Shown here piece after piece: positions 26,581 through 37,602 of a stretch of 64,000 nucleotides of DNA. Numbering within the stretch: the stretch's first letter is position 1; every line of letters begins with the position of its first letter. Source of the stretch: Mycolicibacterium poriferae (lineage in GTDB: Bacteria > Actinomycetota > Actinomycetes > Mycobacteriales > Mycobacteriaceae); contig NZ_AP022570.1 of the NCBI RefSeq assembly GCF_010728325.1, positions 3,100,001 through 3,164,000 on the forward strand. The letters are read 5' to 3'. Position numbers and translations under genes: made by a program. The notes under the pieces were generated by a model. The model did no database searches. It was given only the letters and a program-made list of their open reading frames with translations, and was not told the origin of the DNA.

Positions 26581-28577
26581 GCACCACCCGGCACCCGGCC
26601 GAGCACGAGCCGATCGCGCGCGTGCTGCCGATGCTGTCGGTGCCGCACCTCGACCGCGAGTTCGACTACCTCGTCGCGTCCGAGCAATCCGACGAGGCCC
26701 AACCCGGCGTCCGGGTCCGGGTCCGGTTCCACGGTCGGCTCGTCGACGGCTTCCTCCTCGAGCGCCGCTCCGACACCGACCACGTCGGAAAGCTCGGCTG
26801 GCTGGACAAGGTGGTCTCCGGCGAACCGGTGCTGACCCACGACATCCGCCGGCTCACCGACGCCGTCGCAGCCCGCTATGCGGGCACCCGAGCCGACGTG
26901 CTGCGCCTGGCGGTGCCGCCACGGCACGCCACCGTCGAGAAGCGGCCCGCACCCCCGCTCGAACCACTCGATCCGCAGCCCGTCGATACCGCGGCGTGGG
27001 CGGCGTACCAGGGCGGCGCGCAGTTCGTCGCCGCCCTCCAGGAGGGCCGCGCGGCACGCGCGGTGTGGCAGGCGTTGCCGGGGGAGTCGTGGCCGCAGCG
27101 GCTGGCCGAAATCGCCGCGGCGACGGTCGCAACGGGCCGGGGTGTGTTGGCCGTGGTTCCCGACCAGCGCGACATCGACCAGCTGCAGGCGGCCGCGACG
27201 GCGCTGATTCCGGACACTCGGGTGGTCGCCCTGTCGGCCGGACTTGGGCCGGCCGAGCGGTACCGGCGCTGGCTGCGCGCGCTGCGCGGTCAGGCGCGGC
27301 TGGTGATCGGGACGCGCAGCGCCGCCTTCGCGCCCGTCTCCGATCTCGGACTGGTGCTGATCTGGGACGACGGTGACGACTCCCTGGTCGAACCCCGAGC
27401 CCCGTATCCGCACTCCCGTGAGGTGGCGATGTTGCGGGCCCACCAACTGCGCTGTGCGGCGGTGATCGGCGGCTACGCGCGCACCGCCGAAGCCCACGCG
27501 CTGGTGCGTGGCGGGTGGGCGCACGACCTGACCGCGTCGCGCCGGGCGGTACGTGCGCACGCCCCCCGGGTGGTCGCGCTCGAGGACAGCGCCTACGCCC
27601 AGGAACGCGACCCCGCCGCGCACACCGCCCGGCTCCCGTCGATGGCCCTCGACGCCGCCCGCGCCGCGCTGCGCGCCGACACCCCGGTCCTGGTGCAGGT
27701 TCCGCGCCGCGGTTATGTGCCGGCGTTGGCGTGCGGCCGGTGCCGCAGCATCGCCCGCTGCCGGCACTGCACCGGGCCGTTGTCGCTGCCCGGTCGCGAC
27801 GCGCCCGGGGCCGTATGCCGCTGGTGCGGCCGTGAGGAGCTGGCCCTGCGGTGCGCGCGGTGCGGGTCGGACGCGGTGCGCGCGGTGGTGGTGGGCGCCC
27901 GGCGCACCGCCGAAGAACTCGGCCGGGCGTTCCCCGGCGCGGCGGTCATCACCTCCGGTGGTGACAGCGTGGTGGCCACGGTGCCGCACCGCCCCGCCGT
28001 GGTGGTGGCCACCCCGGGCGTGGAGCCGGTGGCCGAAGGCGGCTACGGCGCGGCGCTGCTCCTCGACGCCTGGGCACTTCTGGGTCGCCAGGACCTGCGC
28101 GCGGCCGAGGACACGCTCCGCCGCTGGATGGCCGCGGCCGCCCTGGTCCGCAGTCACGACGACGGCGGGGTCGTCGCGGTCGTCGCGGAATCGGCCATCC
28201 CCACGGTGCAGGCGCTGGTGCGCTGGGACCCCGTCGGTCACGCCGAGGCGGAGCTGGACGCGCGTACCGAAGTCGGCCTGCCCCCGGCGGTGCACATGGC
28301 CGCCGTCGACGGCACCACCGACGCGGTCGACGCGCTGCTGCAGGCCGCTGACCTACCCGACGGAGCCGAGGTCCTCGGCCCGGTCGACCTGCCCGTCGGC
28401 GCCCGCCGGCCCGCCGGGGTGGCCGCCGATCACCCGGTGGGCCGGATGCTGGTCCGGGTGCCGCGCGAACTCGGGCTGGGCCTCGCCGCGGCGTTGCGAC
28501 GGGCGAGCGCGGCCGCCAGCGCACGCCACGACCATGAGCCGGTTCGTGTGCAGATCGATCCGCTGCACATAGGGTGA
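26577..28577 (+). CDS. priA: PriA-like primosomal protein N', helicase motifs degenerate
   Basis: PriA normally reloads the replisome at collapsed forks using a 3'-5' helicase core. The 666-residue protein keeps the N-terminal fork-binding domain ([11 protein letters not shown]), the paired zinc cysteines ([13 protein letters not shown], then CRWCG and CARCG) and the C-terminal domain. The Walker A loop GxTGSGKT is missing: [11 protein letters not shown] stands in its place, and the DEEH box is IWDDGDD. This loss of ATPase residues is a feature of actinobacterial PriA, so it probably works as a structural restart factor. GTG at 26577 overlaps the upstream stop; the long open frame before it is a shadow. 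Confidence 0.9.
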   Translation: MSTTRHPAEHEPIARVLPMLSVPHLDREFDYLVASEQSDEAQPGVRVRVRFHGRLVDGFLLERRSDTDHVGKLGWLDKVVSGEPVLTHDIRRLTDAVAARYAGTRADVLRLAVPPRHATVEKRPAPPLEPLDPQPVDTAAWAAYQGGAQFVAALQEGRAARAVWQALPGESWPQRLAEIAAATVATGRGVLAVVPDQRDIDQLQAAATALIPDTRVVALSAGLGPAERYRRWLRALRGQARLVIGTRSAAFAPVSDLGLVLIWDDGDDSLVEPRAPYPHSREVAMLRAHQLRCAAVIGGYARTAEAHALVRGGWAHDLTASRRAVRAHAPRVVALEDSAYAQERDPAAHTARLPSMALDAARAALRADTPVLVQVPRRGYVPALACGRCRSIARCRHCTGPLSLPGRDAPGAVCRWCGREELALRCARCGSDAVRAVVVGARRTAEELGRAFPGAAVITSGGDSVVATVPHRPAVVVATPGVEPVAEGGYGAALLLDAWALLGRQDLRAAEDTLRRWMAAAALVRSHDDGGVVAVVAESAIPTVQALVRWDPVGHAEAELDARTEVGLPPAVHMAAVDGTTDAVDALLQAADLPDGAEVLGPVDLPVGARRPAGVAADHPVGRMLVRVPRELGLGLAAALRRASAAASARHDHEPVRVQIDPLHIG

Positions 28578-28613
28578 TTCCCGTCTGACGGTGGATCCGG
28601 ACAGGAGAGGGCG

Positions 28614-30422
28614 ATGGCGCGTCTGATCTCGTGGCTGATCACGCTGGCGGTGATCGCGCTGGGGGTGCTGTGGCCGTGGCTGTTCCAGGGCGGCGCCACC
28701 GACACGGCGGCGCCCTACGATCCGGTCGTCTTCGACGACTACGACGTCGACATCGTCGTCACCGACGACGGCACGATGACCGCGGTCGAGACCATCACCG
28801 CGGATTTCCCGAGCGGGCGCCACGGTCTGTTCCGGTACTGGGACGTGGCCAACCCCAACGATCCGAACATCCGCCAGCGGCCGGAGGTCACGTCGGTGCT
28901 GCTCGACGGGCGTCCGGCACGATACGAGATGTTGTGGGAGGACGGCCGCCGATTCCGGGTGGCCAAGATCGGTGACCCGGACCGGACGCTGAGCTACGGC
29001 GCTCATGTCTTCGAGATCCGCTACACCATCCCGGGCGTGCTCGACCCCGGCACCACCGGCGCCGGGAAGCAGTTCGCCGCCACCACCGGCGACCCCACTG
29101 CGGCGCCGACGGTGTTCTTCTGGAACGTCATCGCGCCGTCGTGGAACAACCACATCCGCGCGGTGGACGTCTCCGTCGAGTTACCCGCGAACGTCACCGG
29201 CGCGCAGTGTTCGGTCGGCTCGGGCGTCGGCGTGATCTGTGACGACCTGACCATCCGGGGCAACCGCGTGGAGTTGTCGGCGGCGAACCTGGCACCGCGC
29301 ACCCCCGTCACCGTGCGCGCCGGCGTCGACCTGCCGACCCCGGCCCGGCCGACGCTGCCCTGGTCCTACACCTGGGACCGCGTACTCGGCCAGTCGGTGG
29401 CCGGCGTGGTGGGCGTCGCGGCGCTCACCCTGCTGCTGGCCGTCGGAGCACTGCTGTGGCTGCGCGCGGTCACCGAGCGCAACCCCGGCTTCCCGCTGCA
29501 GTACGCGCCGCCGCCGGGCCTGGGACCGGTGCAGGTCGAATACCTCCGCACCGAGTGGGTGCCCAAGAACGGCCTGACCGCCACGCTGTTTCATCTGGCC
29601 GAACGCGGTCTGATCACCCTGCAGCAGGTCAGCGACAAACACTGGCGAATCCGGGGGGTGGCCCAGCGGGGGCAGTGGAGGGACGTGGACCCGGTCAGCG
29701 CGGCGGTCGGCAGGAAACTGAAAGTCGACTCCGCGGGCGCGGAATTCGAGGCCAAGAAGACCGTCAAGTCGGGGGAGCGGCTCCAGAAGGCCAAGGCCGA
29801 GATGACCGAGACCGTGGAGAAGTGGGCGCTGACCTCCGGGCTCATGGTCCAACGCAAGAAGGAGCTGTGGCTGCGCGCCGCCAACGGCGTGGCCTTCGTG
29901 TTGATGATCTGCGCGTTCTTCAACTGGGGGCCGCCCTTCACGCTCTGGGCCCTGCCGTTCGCGGCGTTCTTCGTCTTCTCGGCGGCTTCCTGGCGACCCG
30001 GGGTGGGAACCAGACGCACCGCTGCCGGACGTGAATTGTGGTCGCGCATCGGCGGGTTCCATCGGGTGCTGGCCACCGACTCGGCCGAGAGCCGCTTCGA
30101 CTTCGCCGCGCGCAAGGACCTCTACACCGCCTACGTGCCGTTCGCGGTGGCCGCCGGCGCGGCCGCGATGTGGGCGAAGAAATATCAAGAAGTCACCGGT
30201 ACCGTTGCACCGCAACCCGATTGGTACAGCAGCTCGACGACGACGTCGTCGGGTTGGTTCGGCTCCGGCGGCGGCGCGGATTTCGACAGCTTCGAATCGG
30301 CGTTGTCGTCGTCGATCGGCGCCTACACCGCCTCGCAGGCGAAGTCGTCGTCTTCGGGCGGCGGCGGGTCCAGCGGCGGCGGGGGCGGCGGTGGTGGAGG
30401 AGGAGGTGGCGGGTCGTGGTGA
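28614..30422 (+). CDS. DUF2207 membrane protein with Gly/Ser-rich C-terminus
   Basis: The 602-residue protein has an N-terminal membrane/signal helix (LISWLITLAVIALGVLW), then a large extracytoplasmic domain (DVDIVVTDDGTMTAVETITADFP to about residue 240) typical of DUF2207. Helices near residues 265-285 and 423-460 follow, with a cytoplasmic stretch between them (TEWVPKNGLTATLFHLAERGLI) resembling a winged helix. It ends in a Ser/Gly-rich tail with a long glycine run. The function is unknown. Its GTGA overlap with a LemA gene is a pairing I regard as recurrent in bacteria. AGGAGAGG precedes the ATG. Confidence 0.82.
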   Translation: MARLISWLITLAVIALGVLWPWLFQGGATDTAAPYDPVVFDDYDVDIVVTDDGTMTAVETITADFPSGRHGLFRYWDVANPNDPNIRQRPEVTSVLLDGRPARYEMLWEDGRRFRVAKIGDPDRTLSYGAHVFEIRYTIPGVLDPGTTGAGKQFAATTGDPTAAPTVFFWNVIAPSWNNHIRAVDVSVELPANVTGAQCSVGSGVGVICDDLTIRGNRVELSAANLAPRTPVTVRAGVDLPTPARPTLPWSYTWDRVLGQSVAGVVGVAALTLLLAVGALLWLRAVTERNPGFPLQYAPPPGLGPVQVEYLRTEWVPKNGLTATLFHLAERGLITLQQVSDKHWRIRGVAQRGQWRDVDPVSAAVGRKLKVDSAGAEFEAKKTVKSGERLQKAKAEMTETVEKWALTSGLMVQRKKELWLRAANGVAFVLMICAFFNWGPPFTLWALPFAAFFVFSAASWRPGVGTRRTAAGRELWSRIGGFHRVLATDSAESRFDFAARKDLYTAYVPFAVAAGAAAMWAKKYQEVTGTVAPQPDWYSSSTTTSSGWFGSGGGADFDSFESALSSSIGAYTASQAKSSSSGGGGSSGGGGGGGGGGGGGSW

Positions 30423-30952
30423 CCTTCCTGCTTGTCGTCATCCTGGTGGTGGCGGTGGCGGTGCTCATCGGATTCGTTGTGGGCTACAACAAGATCCGGT
30501 CCGCCGATGTGCGGGTGGCCGAGGCGCTGTCGGGCATCGACGTGGAGCTGACGCGACGCGCCGCCCTGATCCCGAGCCTGGTGCACACCGTCGCGACCTT
30601 CGCCACCCACGAGAAGGCCGTGCTTGACCACGTCACCGACGCCAACGCGGCCGTGACCGCGGCCACCAGCGGGACGTCCGTGACGCAGCGCAGCGCGGCC
30701 GAAAAACAACTCGACCGCGCGCTGGCGCCGGTGCTCGCCCTCGGCCGCGACTATCCGCAACTCAGCTCGTCGGCCAACTTCCTGGACCTGCAGCGCAACC
30801 TCGCCGACACCGAGGACAAACTGGCGTTCGCCCGGCAGTACTACAACGACTCCGTGGCCGGCCTGAACCGGCTGCTCACCACCATCCCGTGGCTGCTGGT
30901 CGCACCGCTGACCGGGACCACCGAGAAGGAGTACTACCAGACACCGCGATGA
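30419..30952 (+). CDS. LemA family protein
   Basis: The 177-residue protein has one N-terminal membrane helix (FLLVVILVVAVAVLIGFVVGY) and a LemA four-helix domain: EALSGIDVELTRRAALIPSLVHTV, then YPQLSSSANFLDLQRNLADTEDKLAFARQYYNDSV, the most conserved block of the family. LemA proteins are thought to be scaffold-like envelope proteins with no known enzymatic activity. It is translationally coupled to the DUF2207 gene, so the two probably work in the same membrane complex. Confidence 0.88.
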   Translation: MTFLLVVILVVAVAVLIGFVVGYNKIRSADVRVAEALSGIDVELTRRAALIPSLVHTVATFATHEKAVLDHVTDANAAVTAATSGTSVTQRSAAEKQLDRALAPVLALGRDYPQLSSSANFLDLQRNLADTEDKLAFARQYYNDSVAGLNRLLTTIPWLLVAPLTGTTEKEYYQTPR

Positions 30953-30959
30953 GCCTCCC

Positions 30960-30965
30960 TAGACT
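30960..30965 (+). promoter_or_regulatory. -10 box (TAGACT) of a likely leaderless fmt promoter
   Basis: TAGACT ends 6 nt before the GTG start at 30972, so the fmt-rsmB message probably starts at its first codon and is separate from the LemA unit. Confidence 0.45.
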
Positions 30966-30971
30966 GGCGCG

Positions 30972-31901
30972 GTGCGTCTCGTCTTCGCCGGCACGCCGGA
31001 ACCGGCCCTGCCCTCCCTGCGACGGCTGATCGAATCCCCCCGTCACGACGTCGTCGCCGTGCTGACCCGCCCTGATGCGGTTGCCGGTCGGCGCGGGCGG
31101 GCCGCCCCGTCCCCGGTGGCGCAGATGGCCGCCGAGCACGGCATCCCGATCCTTCGCCCGGCCCGCCCCAATTCCGAGGAGTTCGTCGCCGAACTCACCG
31201 AGCTGGGCCCCGACTGCTGCGCCGTGGTGGCCTACGGGGCGCTGCTCGGGGAAGCACTGTTGGCGGTCCCCGCGCACGGCTGGGTCAACCTGCACTTCTC
31301 GCTGCTGCCCGCCTGGCGTGGAGCGGCTCCGGTGCAGGCGGCTCTGGCGGCCGGGGACACCGTGACCGGAGCGACGACATTCCAGATCGAGCGCAGTCTG
31401 GATTCCGGTCCGGTGTTCGGCGTGGTCACCGAGACCGTTCGACCCACCGACACCGCCGGCGAGTTGCTCGAGAGGCTCTCGGTCGCGGGTGCGGAGCTGC
31501 TCGAGGCGACGATGGACGGCATCGCCGAACAGAAGCTGACCGCGGTGCCGCAACCCGCCGAGGGCGTCAGCGTCGCCCCCAAGGTCACCGTCGACGACGC
31601 CCGGATCCGCTGGGACCTACCGGCGCACGTCGTGGACCGGCGCATCCGTGCGGTCACGCCCAACCCCGGTGCCTGGACCATGATCGGCGATCTGCGGGTC
31701 AAGGTCGGGCCGGTGACGGTGCCCGAGCAGGCCCCCGAGCTGGAGCCGGGGCGCATGCAGGTGGGCAAGCGCCACGTGCTGGTCGGTACCGGATCGGCGC
31801 CGGTGCAGCTGGGCAGCGTGCAGCCACCGGGCAAGAAGGCGATGGCCGCCGCGGACTGGGCGCGCGGCGCCCGGCTCGATGAACACGGCTGGGCCCGATG
31901 A
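30972..31901 (+). CDS. fmt: Methionyl-tRNA formyltransferase
   Basis: It formylates initiator Met-tRNA with 10-formyltetrahydrofolate. The 309-residue protein has [18 protein letters not shown] at the start, the folate/catalytic block [21 protein letters not shown] with Asn and His, [16 protein letters not shown] with the catalytic Asp, and the C-terminal tRNA-binding OB domain ([21 protein letters not shown]). The stop overlaps the rsmB start (ATGA), indicating coupled translation. Confidence 0.96.
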   Translation: MRLVFAGTPEPALPSLRRLIESPRHDVVAVLTRPDAVAGRRGRAAPSPVAQMAAEHGIPILRPARPNSEEFVAELTELGPDCCAVVAYGALLGEALLAVPAHGWVNLHFSLLPAWRGAAPVQAALAAGDTVTGATTFQIERSLDSGPVFGVVTETVRPTDTAGELLERLSVAGAELLEATMDGIAEQKLTAVPQPAEGVSVAPKVTVDDARIRWDLPAHVVDRRIRAVTPNPGAWTMIGDLRVKVGPVTVPEQAPELEPGRMQVGKRHVLVGTGSAPVQLGSVQPPGKKAMAAADWARGARLDEHGWAR

Positions 31902-33277
31902 GCGGCGCCGGACGCCGACCCCGGCGCACCCCGCTGGACCCGGCCCGCCGCGCGGCCTTCGACGTGCTGCGCGCGGTGTCCACCCGCGACGCCTACGCCA
32001 ATCTGGCGCTCCCGGCGATCCTGCGGGAGCGCGGAATCAGCGGGCGTGACGCCGCATTCGCCACCGAACTGGCCTACGGCACCTGCCGCACCCGCGGGCT
32101 CCTCGACGCCGTCATCGCCGCCGCAGCGGGTCGGCCCGTGGATCGCATCGACCCGGTGTTGTTGGACCTGCTTCGGCTGGGGGCCTACCAAGTGCTGCGC
32201 ACCCGGGTGGAAGACCACGCTGCGGTCTCGACGACCGTGGAGCAGGCCGGAATCGAATTCGATTCGGCGCGAGCTGGTTTCGTCAACGGTGTGCTGCGAA
32301 CCATCGCGCGGCGCGACGAGGCGTCCTGGGTCGCGGAGCTGGCTCCGCCGGCGGCCACCGATCCGGTGGGGCACCTGGCGTTCACGCACGCCCACCCGCG
32401 GTGGATCGGCCAGGCGTTCGCCGATGCGCTGGGCGCCCGCGCAGGTGAACTCGAGGCGCTGCTGGCCAGCGACGACGCCCGTCCGGAGGTGCATCTGGTG
32501 GCGCGGCCGGGGCGGCTCTCGGCCGGCGAGCTGGCCGAGACGACCGGTGGCACCGTCGGGCGCTACTCCCCGTATGCGGTGTATCTCGGCGACGGCGACC
32601 CCGGGGCGCTGCCGGCGGTTCGCGACGGCTCGGCGCTCGTGCAGGACGAGGGCAGCCAGCTGATCGCCCGCGCGCTCACACTGGCCACGCTCGACGGTGA
32701 CGACACGGGCCGCTGGCTCGATCTGTGCGCCGGCCCCGGCGGGAAGACGGCGCTGCTGGCGGCCCTCGGCGAACCCGTCGGAGCCTTCGTCGACGCGGTC
32801 GAACCCGCCGCCGCCCGCGCCGATCTGGTCGAGCAGAACACCGCCGGGCTACCCGTCACCGTCCACCGCGTCGACGGGCGCGAGCCGGGCCTGCCGCCCG
32901 GTTACGACCGGGTCCTCGTCGACGCCCCGTGCACCGGGCTGGGTGCGCTGCGCCGACGGCCCGAAGCCCGCTGGCGGCGCCAGCCCGGCGACGTGCCCGC
33001 GCTGGCGAAGCTGCAACGCGAACTGCTGGCCTCGGCGATCCGGCTCACGCGCCCGGGCGGGGTCGTGCTGTACGCGACATGCTCGCCGCATCTGGCCGAA
33101 ACGGCCGGCGTCGTCGCCGACGCACTGCGCCGGTATCCGGTGACCGCCCTGGACACCACGGCACTGCTCGCCCCGGCCACCGACATCGGTGACGGGCCGT
33201 CGGCGCAGTTGTGGCCGCACCGCCACGGCACCGACGCGATGTTCGCCGCCGCGTTGCGGGTCGACGGCGACCGCTAG
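31898..33277 (+). CDS. rsmB: 16S rRNA m5C967 methyltransferase RsmB/Fmu family
   Basis: The 459-residue protein combines an N-terminal NusB-like RNA-binding domain ([27 protein letters not shown]) with an SAM-dependent methyltransferase. [15 protein letters not shown] is the SAM motif, [19 protein letters not shown] is motif IV with the release cysteine, and [15 protein letters not shown] contains the nucleophilic cysteine of motif VI. It sits between fmt and rpe as in other mycobacteria. Confidence 0.94.
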   Translation: MSGAGRRPRRTPLDPARRAAFDVLRAVSTRDAYANLALPAILRERGISGRDAAFATELAYGTCRTRGLLDAVIAAAAGRPVDRIDPVLLDLLRLGAYQVLRTRVEDHAAVSTTVEQAGIEFDSARAGFVNGVLRTIARRDEASWVAELAPPAATDPVGHLAFTHAHPRWIGQAFADALGARAGELEALLASDDARPEVHLVARPGRLSAGELAETTGGTVGRYSPYAVYLGDGDPGALPAVRDGSALVQDEGSQLIARALTLATLDGDDTGRWLDLCAGPGGKTALLAALGEPVGAFVDAVEPAAARADLVEQNTAGLPVTVHRVDGREPGLPPGYDRVLVDAPCTGLGALRRRPEARWRRQPGDVPALAKLQRELLASAIRLTRPGGVVLYATCSPHLAETAGVVADALRRYPVTALDTTALLAPATDIGDGPSAQLWPHRHGTDAMFAAALRVDGDR

Positions 33278-33280
33278 GGT
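33275..33280 (+). promoter_or_regulatory. -10 box (TAGGGT) before rpe
   Basis: TAGGGT begins at the TAG stop codon of rsmB and ends 6 nt before the rpe ATG. It suggests that rpe and ribD can be transcribed as a leaderless unit in addition to read-through. Confidence 0.4.
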
Positions 33281-33286
33281 GAGCGC

Positions 33287-33964
33287 ATGGCTGCACCGAT
33301 GATCGCCCCGTCGATCCTGGCCGCCGACTTCGCCCGGCTGGCCGACGAGACCGCCGCAGTGGCGGGAGCGGACTGGCTGCACGTCGATGTCATGGACAAC
33401 CATTTCGTGCCGAACCTCACGCTGGGCCTGCCGGTGGTGGAGGCGCTGCTGAAGGTCACCGACATCCCGATGGACTGCCACCTGATGATCGAGGACCCGC
33501 AGCGGTGGGCGCCGCCCTACGCCGAAGCCGGCGCCTACAACGTCACGTTCCATGCCGAGGCCACCGAGAACCCGGTCGGCGTGGCTCGCGACATCCGCGC
33601 CGCCGGTGGCAAAGCTGGTCTGGCGGTCAAGCCGGGTACCCCGATCGAGCCGTATCTGGAGATCCTGCCCGAGTTCGACACGCTGCTCGTGATGTCGGTC
33701 GAACCCGGGTTCGGGGGCCAGAAATTCATCGCCGAGGTGCTGCCCAAGGTCGGTACCGCGCGGCGGCTCGTCGACGCGGGCGAGTTGAGCATCCTGATCG
33801 AGATCGACGGCGGTATCAACGCCGACACCATCGAACAGGCGGCCGTTGCCGGAGTCGACTGTTTCGTCGCCGGTTCGGCGGTCTACAGTGCCGACGATCC
33901 CGCCGCCGCGGTGCGGGCACTGCGCGCACAGGCCGGCGCGGCGGCCACGCATCTGTCGGTATGA
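33287..33964 (+). CDS. rpe: Ribulose-phosphate 3-epimerase
   Basis: It interconverts ribulose 5-phosphate and xylulose 5-phosphate in the pentose phosphate pathway. The 225-residue TIM barrel begins [28 protein letters not shown] holds metal-binding His and Asp, [11 protein letters not shown] another His, [10 protein letters not shown] the phosphate loop, and [12 protein letters not shown] the second catalytic Asp. The ATG follows a -10 box; the stop overlaps ribD (ATGA). Confidence 0.96.
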   Translation: MAAPMIAPSILAADFARLADETAAVAGADWLHVDVMDNHFVPNLTLGLPVVEALLKVTDIPMDCHLMIEDPQRWAPPYAEAGAYNVTFHAEATENPVGVARDIRAAGGKAGLAVKPGTPIEPYLEILPEFDTLLVMSVEPGFGGQKFIAEVLPKVGTARRLVDAGELSILIEIDGGINADTIEQAAVAGVDCFVAGSAVYSADDPAAAVRALRAQAGAAATHLSV

Positions 33965-34962
33965 ACCTCGACGCCGCCATGCAGGCGGCCATCGAGCAGG
34001 CTGAACAGGTCAAGGGCCGCACCTATCCGAATCCTCCAGTGGGAGCGGTCATCCTGGATCGTGACGGTCAGATCGCCGGCGTCGGCGCCACCTCGCCGGC
34101 GGGTGGGCCGCACGCCGAGGTCCTCGCGTTGCGGCGAGCCGGCACCCGCGCCGCCGGAGGTACCGCGGTCGTCACCCTGGAACCGTGCAACCACACCGGC
34201 CGTACGCCGCCCTGCGTGGACGCATTGCTGGCCGCCGGTGTCGCCGCGGTGGTCTTCGCCGTCAGCGATCCGAATCCGCTCGCGGCCGGGGGAGCCGCCC
34301 GACTGGCCGAAGCGGGCGTCGAGGTGCAGGCCGGTGTGCTGGCCGGTGCCGTCGCCGGCGGGCCGCTGCGCGAATGGCTGCACAAGCTCCGGACCGGAAC
34401 TCCCCACGTGACGTGGAAGTTCGCGACCAGCGTGGACGGCCGCAGCGCCGCCGCCGACGGCACCAGCCAATGGATCACCAGTGAGGCCGCCCGCGCGGAC
34501 GTCCATCGCCGGCGGGCGGCCGCCGAGGCGATCATCGTCGGCACCGGAACGGTGTTCGTCGACGACCCCGTCCTGACCGCCCGCCTCCCCGACGGTGCGC
34601 TGGCCGAGAAGCAGCCGTTGCGTGTGGTCGTGGGCGAACGTGAGATATCGCCGGATGCAAGGGTTCTCAACGATGACTCGCGAACCATGGTGATCCGCAC
34701 CCGTGACCCCCACGAAGTGCTCAGGGCGCTGTCGGACCGCACCGACGTGCTGGTCGAGGGCGGCCCCACCCTGGCCGGCGCCTTCCTGCGGGCCGGTGTG
34801 ATCGACCGCATCCTGGCCTACGTGGCACCGATCCTGCTGGGTGGGCCGATCACCGCCGTGGACGACGTCGGCGTGCTCAGCATCGCTCAGGCTCAACGCT
34901 GGCAATTCGACGGGGTGCAGGCCGTCGGGCCTGATGTGTTGCTCAGCCTGGTACCGGCCTGA
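33961..34962 (+). CDS. ribD: Bifunctional riboflavin deaminase/reductase RibD
   Basis: It deaminates and then reduces the pyrimidine intermediate of riboflavin synthesis. The N-terminal zinc deaminase domain has [13 protein letters not shown] and the [11 protein letters not shown] zinc motif; the C-terminal dihydrofolate-reductase-like domain starts near residue 150 ([34 protein letters not shown]) and includes [12 protein letters not shown]. The 333-residue length is normal (ribG in M. tuberculosis nomenclature). It ends just before a strong terminator. Confidence 0.96.
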   Translation: MNLDAAMQAAIEQAEQVKGRTYPNPPVGAVILDRDGQIAGVGATSPAGGPHAEVLALRRAGTRAAGGTAVVTLEPCNHTGRTPPCVDALLAAGVAAVVFAVSDPNPLAAGGAARLAEAGVEVQAGVLAGAVAGGPLREWLHKLRTGTPHVTWKFATSVDGRSAAADGTSQWITSEAARADVHRRRAAAEAIIVGTGTVFVDDPVLTARLPDGALAEKQPLRVVVGEREISPDARVLNDDSRTMVIRTRDPHEVLRALSDRTDVLVEGGPTLAGAFLRAGVIDRILAYVAPILLGGPITAVDDVGVLSIAQAQRWQFDGVQAVGPDVLLSLVPA

Positions 34963-34979
34963 CGGTGGGCGGTGTCACA

Positions 34980-35007
34980 GTCGCCGCACGCGCGGCGACC
35001 CCGTTTT
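34980..35007 (+). terminator. Intrinsic terminator after ribD
   Basis: GTCGCCGC (34980-34987) and GCGGCGAC (34992-34999) form a perfect 8-bp stem with a 4-nt loop ACGC, followed within 4 nt by a TTTT run (35004-35007). This is the clearest rho-independent terminator in the window and closes the rpe-ribD unit. Confidence 0.75.
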
Positions 35008-35115
35008 GCGGCCCTCAGATCGGTAATGTCGGAGGGGTCGGTCATCGAGCCGACGGGAATATCGCGCTTTCAGAGACGAGTTGCGCTGAGAAAGCACGAG
35101 AAAAGGACATCGAGC

Positions 35116-35277
35116 ATGACTGCTCTGCAGGGATGGATCCACCACAATCCGGTCGATCCCCGACATCTCAAGGCCGCTATCTGGGGCGTCTGGCGGGATC
35201 TGACCAGTGAGAAACCCACTGAACTCACCGAACGCGACGAGCCTCAGCTGATGGGCCGAGGGCTCGAACGCTGCTGA
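35116..35277 (+). CDS. Small hypothetical protein (53 residues)
   Basis: ATG at 35116 is preceded by AAGGA about 8 nt upstream. The predicted product begins [20 protein letters not shown] and continues with [12 protein letters not shown]; it has three Trp, no membrane helix and no signal peptide. I do not recognise it. It starts 109 nt after the ribD terminator, so it would need its own promoter; TAATGT at 35024-35029 is a candidate -10. Its end overlaps the 3' end of the convergent transporter gene by 34 nt. Confidence 0.5.
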   Translation: MTALQGWIHHNPVDPRHLKAAIWGVWRDLTSEKPTELTERDEPQLMGRGLERC

Positions 35278-36842
35278 TCGGCCGCTGATTCAGCCGGTTC
35301 CTCGGCATGTTCGCGCCGGGCGGCGATCAACAATCCCAACACCGCGCCCACGACACAGACCACCGCGGTGATCGTGAAGATCTCCGAATACTGCATGACG
35401 TACGCCTCCCGGACGCGCGCGGCCTCGGCGGCGAGGCGCTGCGCCAGCGTGTTGGCGTTCGGGTCGGTGGGAATGGTCGCCAGGTGCTGGTTGAAGCGGT
35501 ACAGACCCCACGCCGACAGCGCCGCGATGCCGATCAGCATGCCGATCATGCGCGCCACCACCACTGCTGCCGAGGCGATGCCGTGCTGCGCGGTGGGCAC
35601 CACGCGCAGCGTCGCTGAGGTGAGAGGCCCGATCACCAGGCCCAGGCCCAGCCCGGCGATCGCCAGGTCGGTGTCGAGCACGGGCAGGCTGACGAAGCCC
35701 AGGTCGTGGCGGGCGGCGAGCAGGTCGACCGGCCACCGGGAGATCAGCAGGTAGCCCCCGGCGGCGATCAGCAGTCCGACGAACGCGACGATGCGGTCAC
35801 CGATCCTGGTGGCCAACCAGCCGCCCAGCAGGGCGCCGATGGGCAAGGCGATCAGGAAACGCAGCAACAGGAACGCGGCCTGGTTCTGATCCTGACCCAG
35901 CACGCCCTGACCGAACAATTCGACGTTGACCAGCGTCACCATCAACGCGGCGCCGGCGGCCAGCGAGGCACCCAGGGCCGCCAGGAACGGGCGGAAGTGC
36001 ACGCCGGTGGGATCCAGCAGCCGGGTGCGGGCGAACTTCTCCCAGACGAAGAACGCCACCATCGCCACGGCCGCGGCGATCAACACCGGCGGGCCCCAAC
36101 TGGGCAGCACCTGTCGGCCGTCCGGGGCCGGGTTGTACAGACCGATCACCGCCAGGCCCAGCGCCACGGCCAGCAGCAGCCCGCCCACCACGTCGACCTT
36201 CTGCGGATCGTCGGTCTCGGCGCGCGCCGGCAGGCTGAAGTGGATCATCACCATCGCCAGGGCCGCCAGCGGCACGTTGACCCAGAACACCGACTGCCAG
36301 TGAGCGAACAACCACACCAGCGTGATGCCGTAGACCGGTCCCAGGACGCTGCCGAGCTCCTGGGCCGCGCCGACACCGCCGAGCACGGCGGCGCGGTTGC
36401 GTGCGGCCCACAGATCGGCCGCGAGCGCCAACGTCACCGGCAGCAGCGCGCCGCTGGCCGTGCCCTGGATGATGCGGCCGACCACCAGCACTGTCAGATC
36501 GGTGGACATCGCGGTGATCACCGAGCCCAGCGCGAACCCGGCCAGGCTGACCTGGATGAGCATCTTGCGGCCGAACCGGTCCGAGGCCCGGCCCAGCAGC
36601 GGCATCGCCGCGATGTAGCCGAGCAGGTAGCCCGTGATGATGGGAGTGACCCGCTGGATCTGATTGATGCCGATCCCGACGTCGGACATGATGTCGGTCA
36701 TGATCGTCACGACGACGTAGGTGTCGAGCGCGCCGAGCACAACCGCGAGGCTGCCCGCACTGATGGCGATGCGGCGGTTGGTCGGGGTGGAGGGGGTCGC
36801 CGATCGCGGCGAGCCCGACTCCGTCACCGGGGAGCGGTGCAT
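35244..36842 (-). CDS. MFS transporter, P55/Rv1410c type
   Basis: The 532-residue protein has about 14 membrane helices. The MFS signature is [20 protein letters not shown] in loop 2-3, with [14 protein letters not shown] in helix 1 and [14 protein letters not shown] in helix 4. It shares a TGATG junction with the upstream lipoprotein gene (lprG). In M. tuberculosis the LprG-Rv1410c pair moves triacylglycerides and lipoarabinomannan-type lipids to the outer envelope and affects drug tolerance; the same is inferred here. The acidic tail is probably cytoplasmic. Confidence 0.93.
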   Translation of the reverse strand: MHRSPVTESGSPRSATPSTPTNRRIAISAGSLAVVLGALDTYVVVTIMTDIMSDVGIGINQIQRVTPIITGYLLGYIAAMPLLGRASDRFGRKMLIQVSLAGFALGSVITAMSTDLTVLVVGRIIQGTASGALLPVTLALAADLWAARNRAAVLGGVGAAQELGSVLGPVYGITLVWLFAHWQSVFWVNVPLAALAMVMIHFSLPARAETDDPQKVDVVGGLLLAVALGLAVIGLYNPAPDGRQVLPSWGPPVLIAAAVAMVAFFVWEKFARTRLLDPTGVHFRPFLAALGASLAAGAALMVTLVNVELFGQGVLGQDQNQAAFLLLRFLIALPIGALLGGWLATRIGDRIVAFVGLLIAAGGYLLISRWPVDLLAARHDLGFVSLPVLDTDLAIAGLGLGLVIGPLTSATLRVVPTAQHGIASAAVVVARMIGMLIGIAALSAWGLYRFNQHLATIPTDPNANTLAQRLAAEAARVREAYVMQYSEIFTITAVVCVVGAVLGLLIAARREHAEEPAESAADQQRSSPRPIS

Positions 36843-37543
36843 CAGACAGCCGGTTTGTCGACGGTCACCGGTTCACCCCAGTCCGACAGCGTCATCGTCA
36901 CGCTGTTGCCCGGGCTGGGCTCCAGTCGCGCCTGCATCAGCTGGTGGTCGCCGTCCTCGGCGACCCAGGCGGTGCCGGGAACCGGGGCGGTCGCGGCGAT
37001 CTGCGGGGCGATCTTGTTGACGGCGTCGGCGCTGACCATGCCGGTGATGCGGACGGTGGTGACGCCTTCGACGGTCTCGCGGCCGTCGGACTTGGCGTCG
37101 GAGAAATTGGACAGCACGTTGGCCAGGCCGGCGTCGGGGCTCAGGATTGCCGCCACGTCGTAGATGTCGGACGCGGGACCGAAGTTCGACAGGCTGCCAC
37201 CCGCGGTGATCGCCGCGTAGAGGTCCCCGTCGGCGACGACGAACTGCACACCTTGGAGCCGCTGGCCCAGGAAGACGATGTCGGCGGTGCCTTTGGCCGC
37301 GACGGCGGGCCGCTGGGTCAGGTCGCCCTCGAGCGACTCGACGGGCAGCTCGGCGATCTGGCCCTGCACGGCCAACTTCAGGTGTGCGCTGGTCTCACCG
37401 GCGGTCGTCTCGCTGGACTCCTGCAACAGGGTGGCGGCGTCGGGCAGGTCTGTGGCGGAGTCGTCGGAGGAGCCGGAGCACCCCGCGACAAGGGCGGCAA
37501 CGGCGAAAAGGGCGGCGAGGATCGCCAACAGGCGGGTCTGCAT
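36842..37543 (-). CDS. lprG: Lipoprotein LprG, lipid-binding
   Basis: LprG carries acylated glycolipids in a hydrophobic pocket between the membranes. The signal peptide ends in lipobox LVAGC. The mature domain shows the LprG pattern: [48 protein letters not shown] and [16 protein letters not shown]. Two starts are possible: ATG at 37552 or 37543. The later one is taken because TACCAT, a TANNNT box, ends 7 nt before it and overlaps the earlier ATG. It is the first gene of the lprG-P55 operon. Confidence 0.93.
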   Translation of the reverse strand: MQTRLLAILAALFAVAALVAGCSGSSDDSATDLPDAATLLQESSETTAGETSAHLKLAVQGQIAELPVESLEGDLTQRPAVAAKGTADIVFLGQRLQGVQFVVADGDLYAAITAGGSLSNFGPASDIYDVAAILSPDAGLANVLSNFSDAKSDGRETVEGVTTVRITGMVSADAVNKIAPQIAATAPVPGTAWVAEDGDHQLMQARLEPSPGNSVTMTLSDWGEPVTVDKPAV

Positions 37544-37602
37544 GTCCTGCATGGTAGTAGGTGTGCCGGTGTGCGGGCGCCGCCCGCCGGTCGGCGACGT
37601 TC

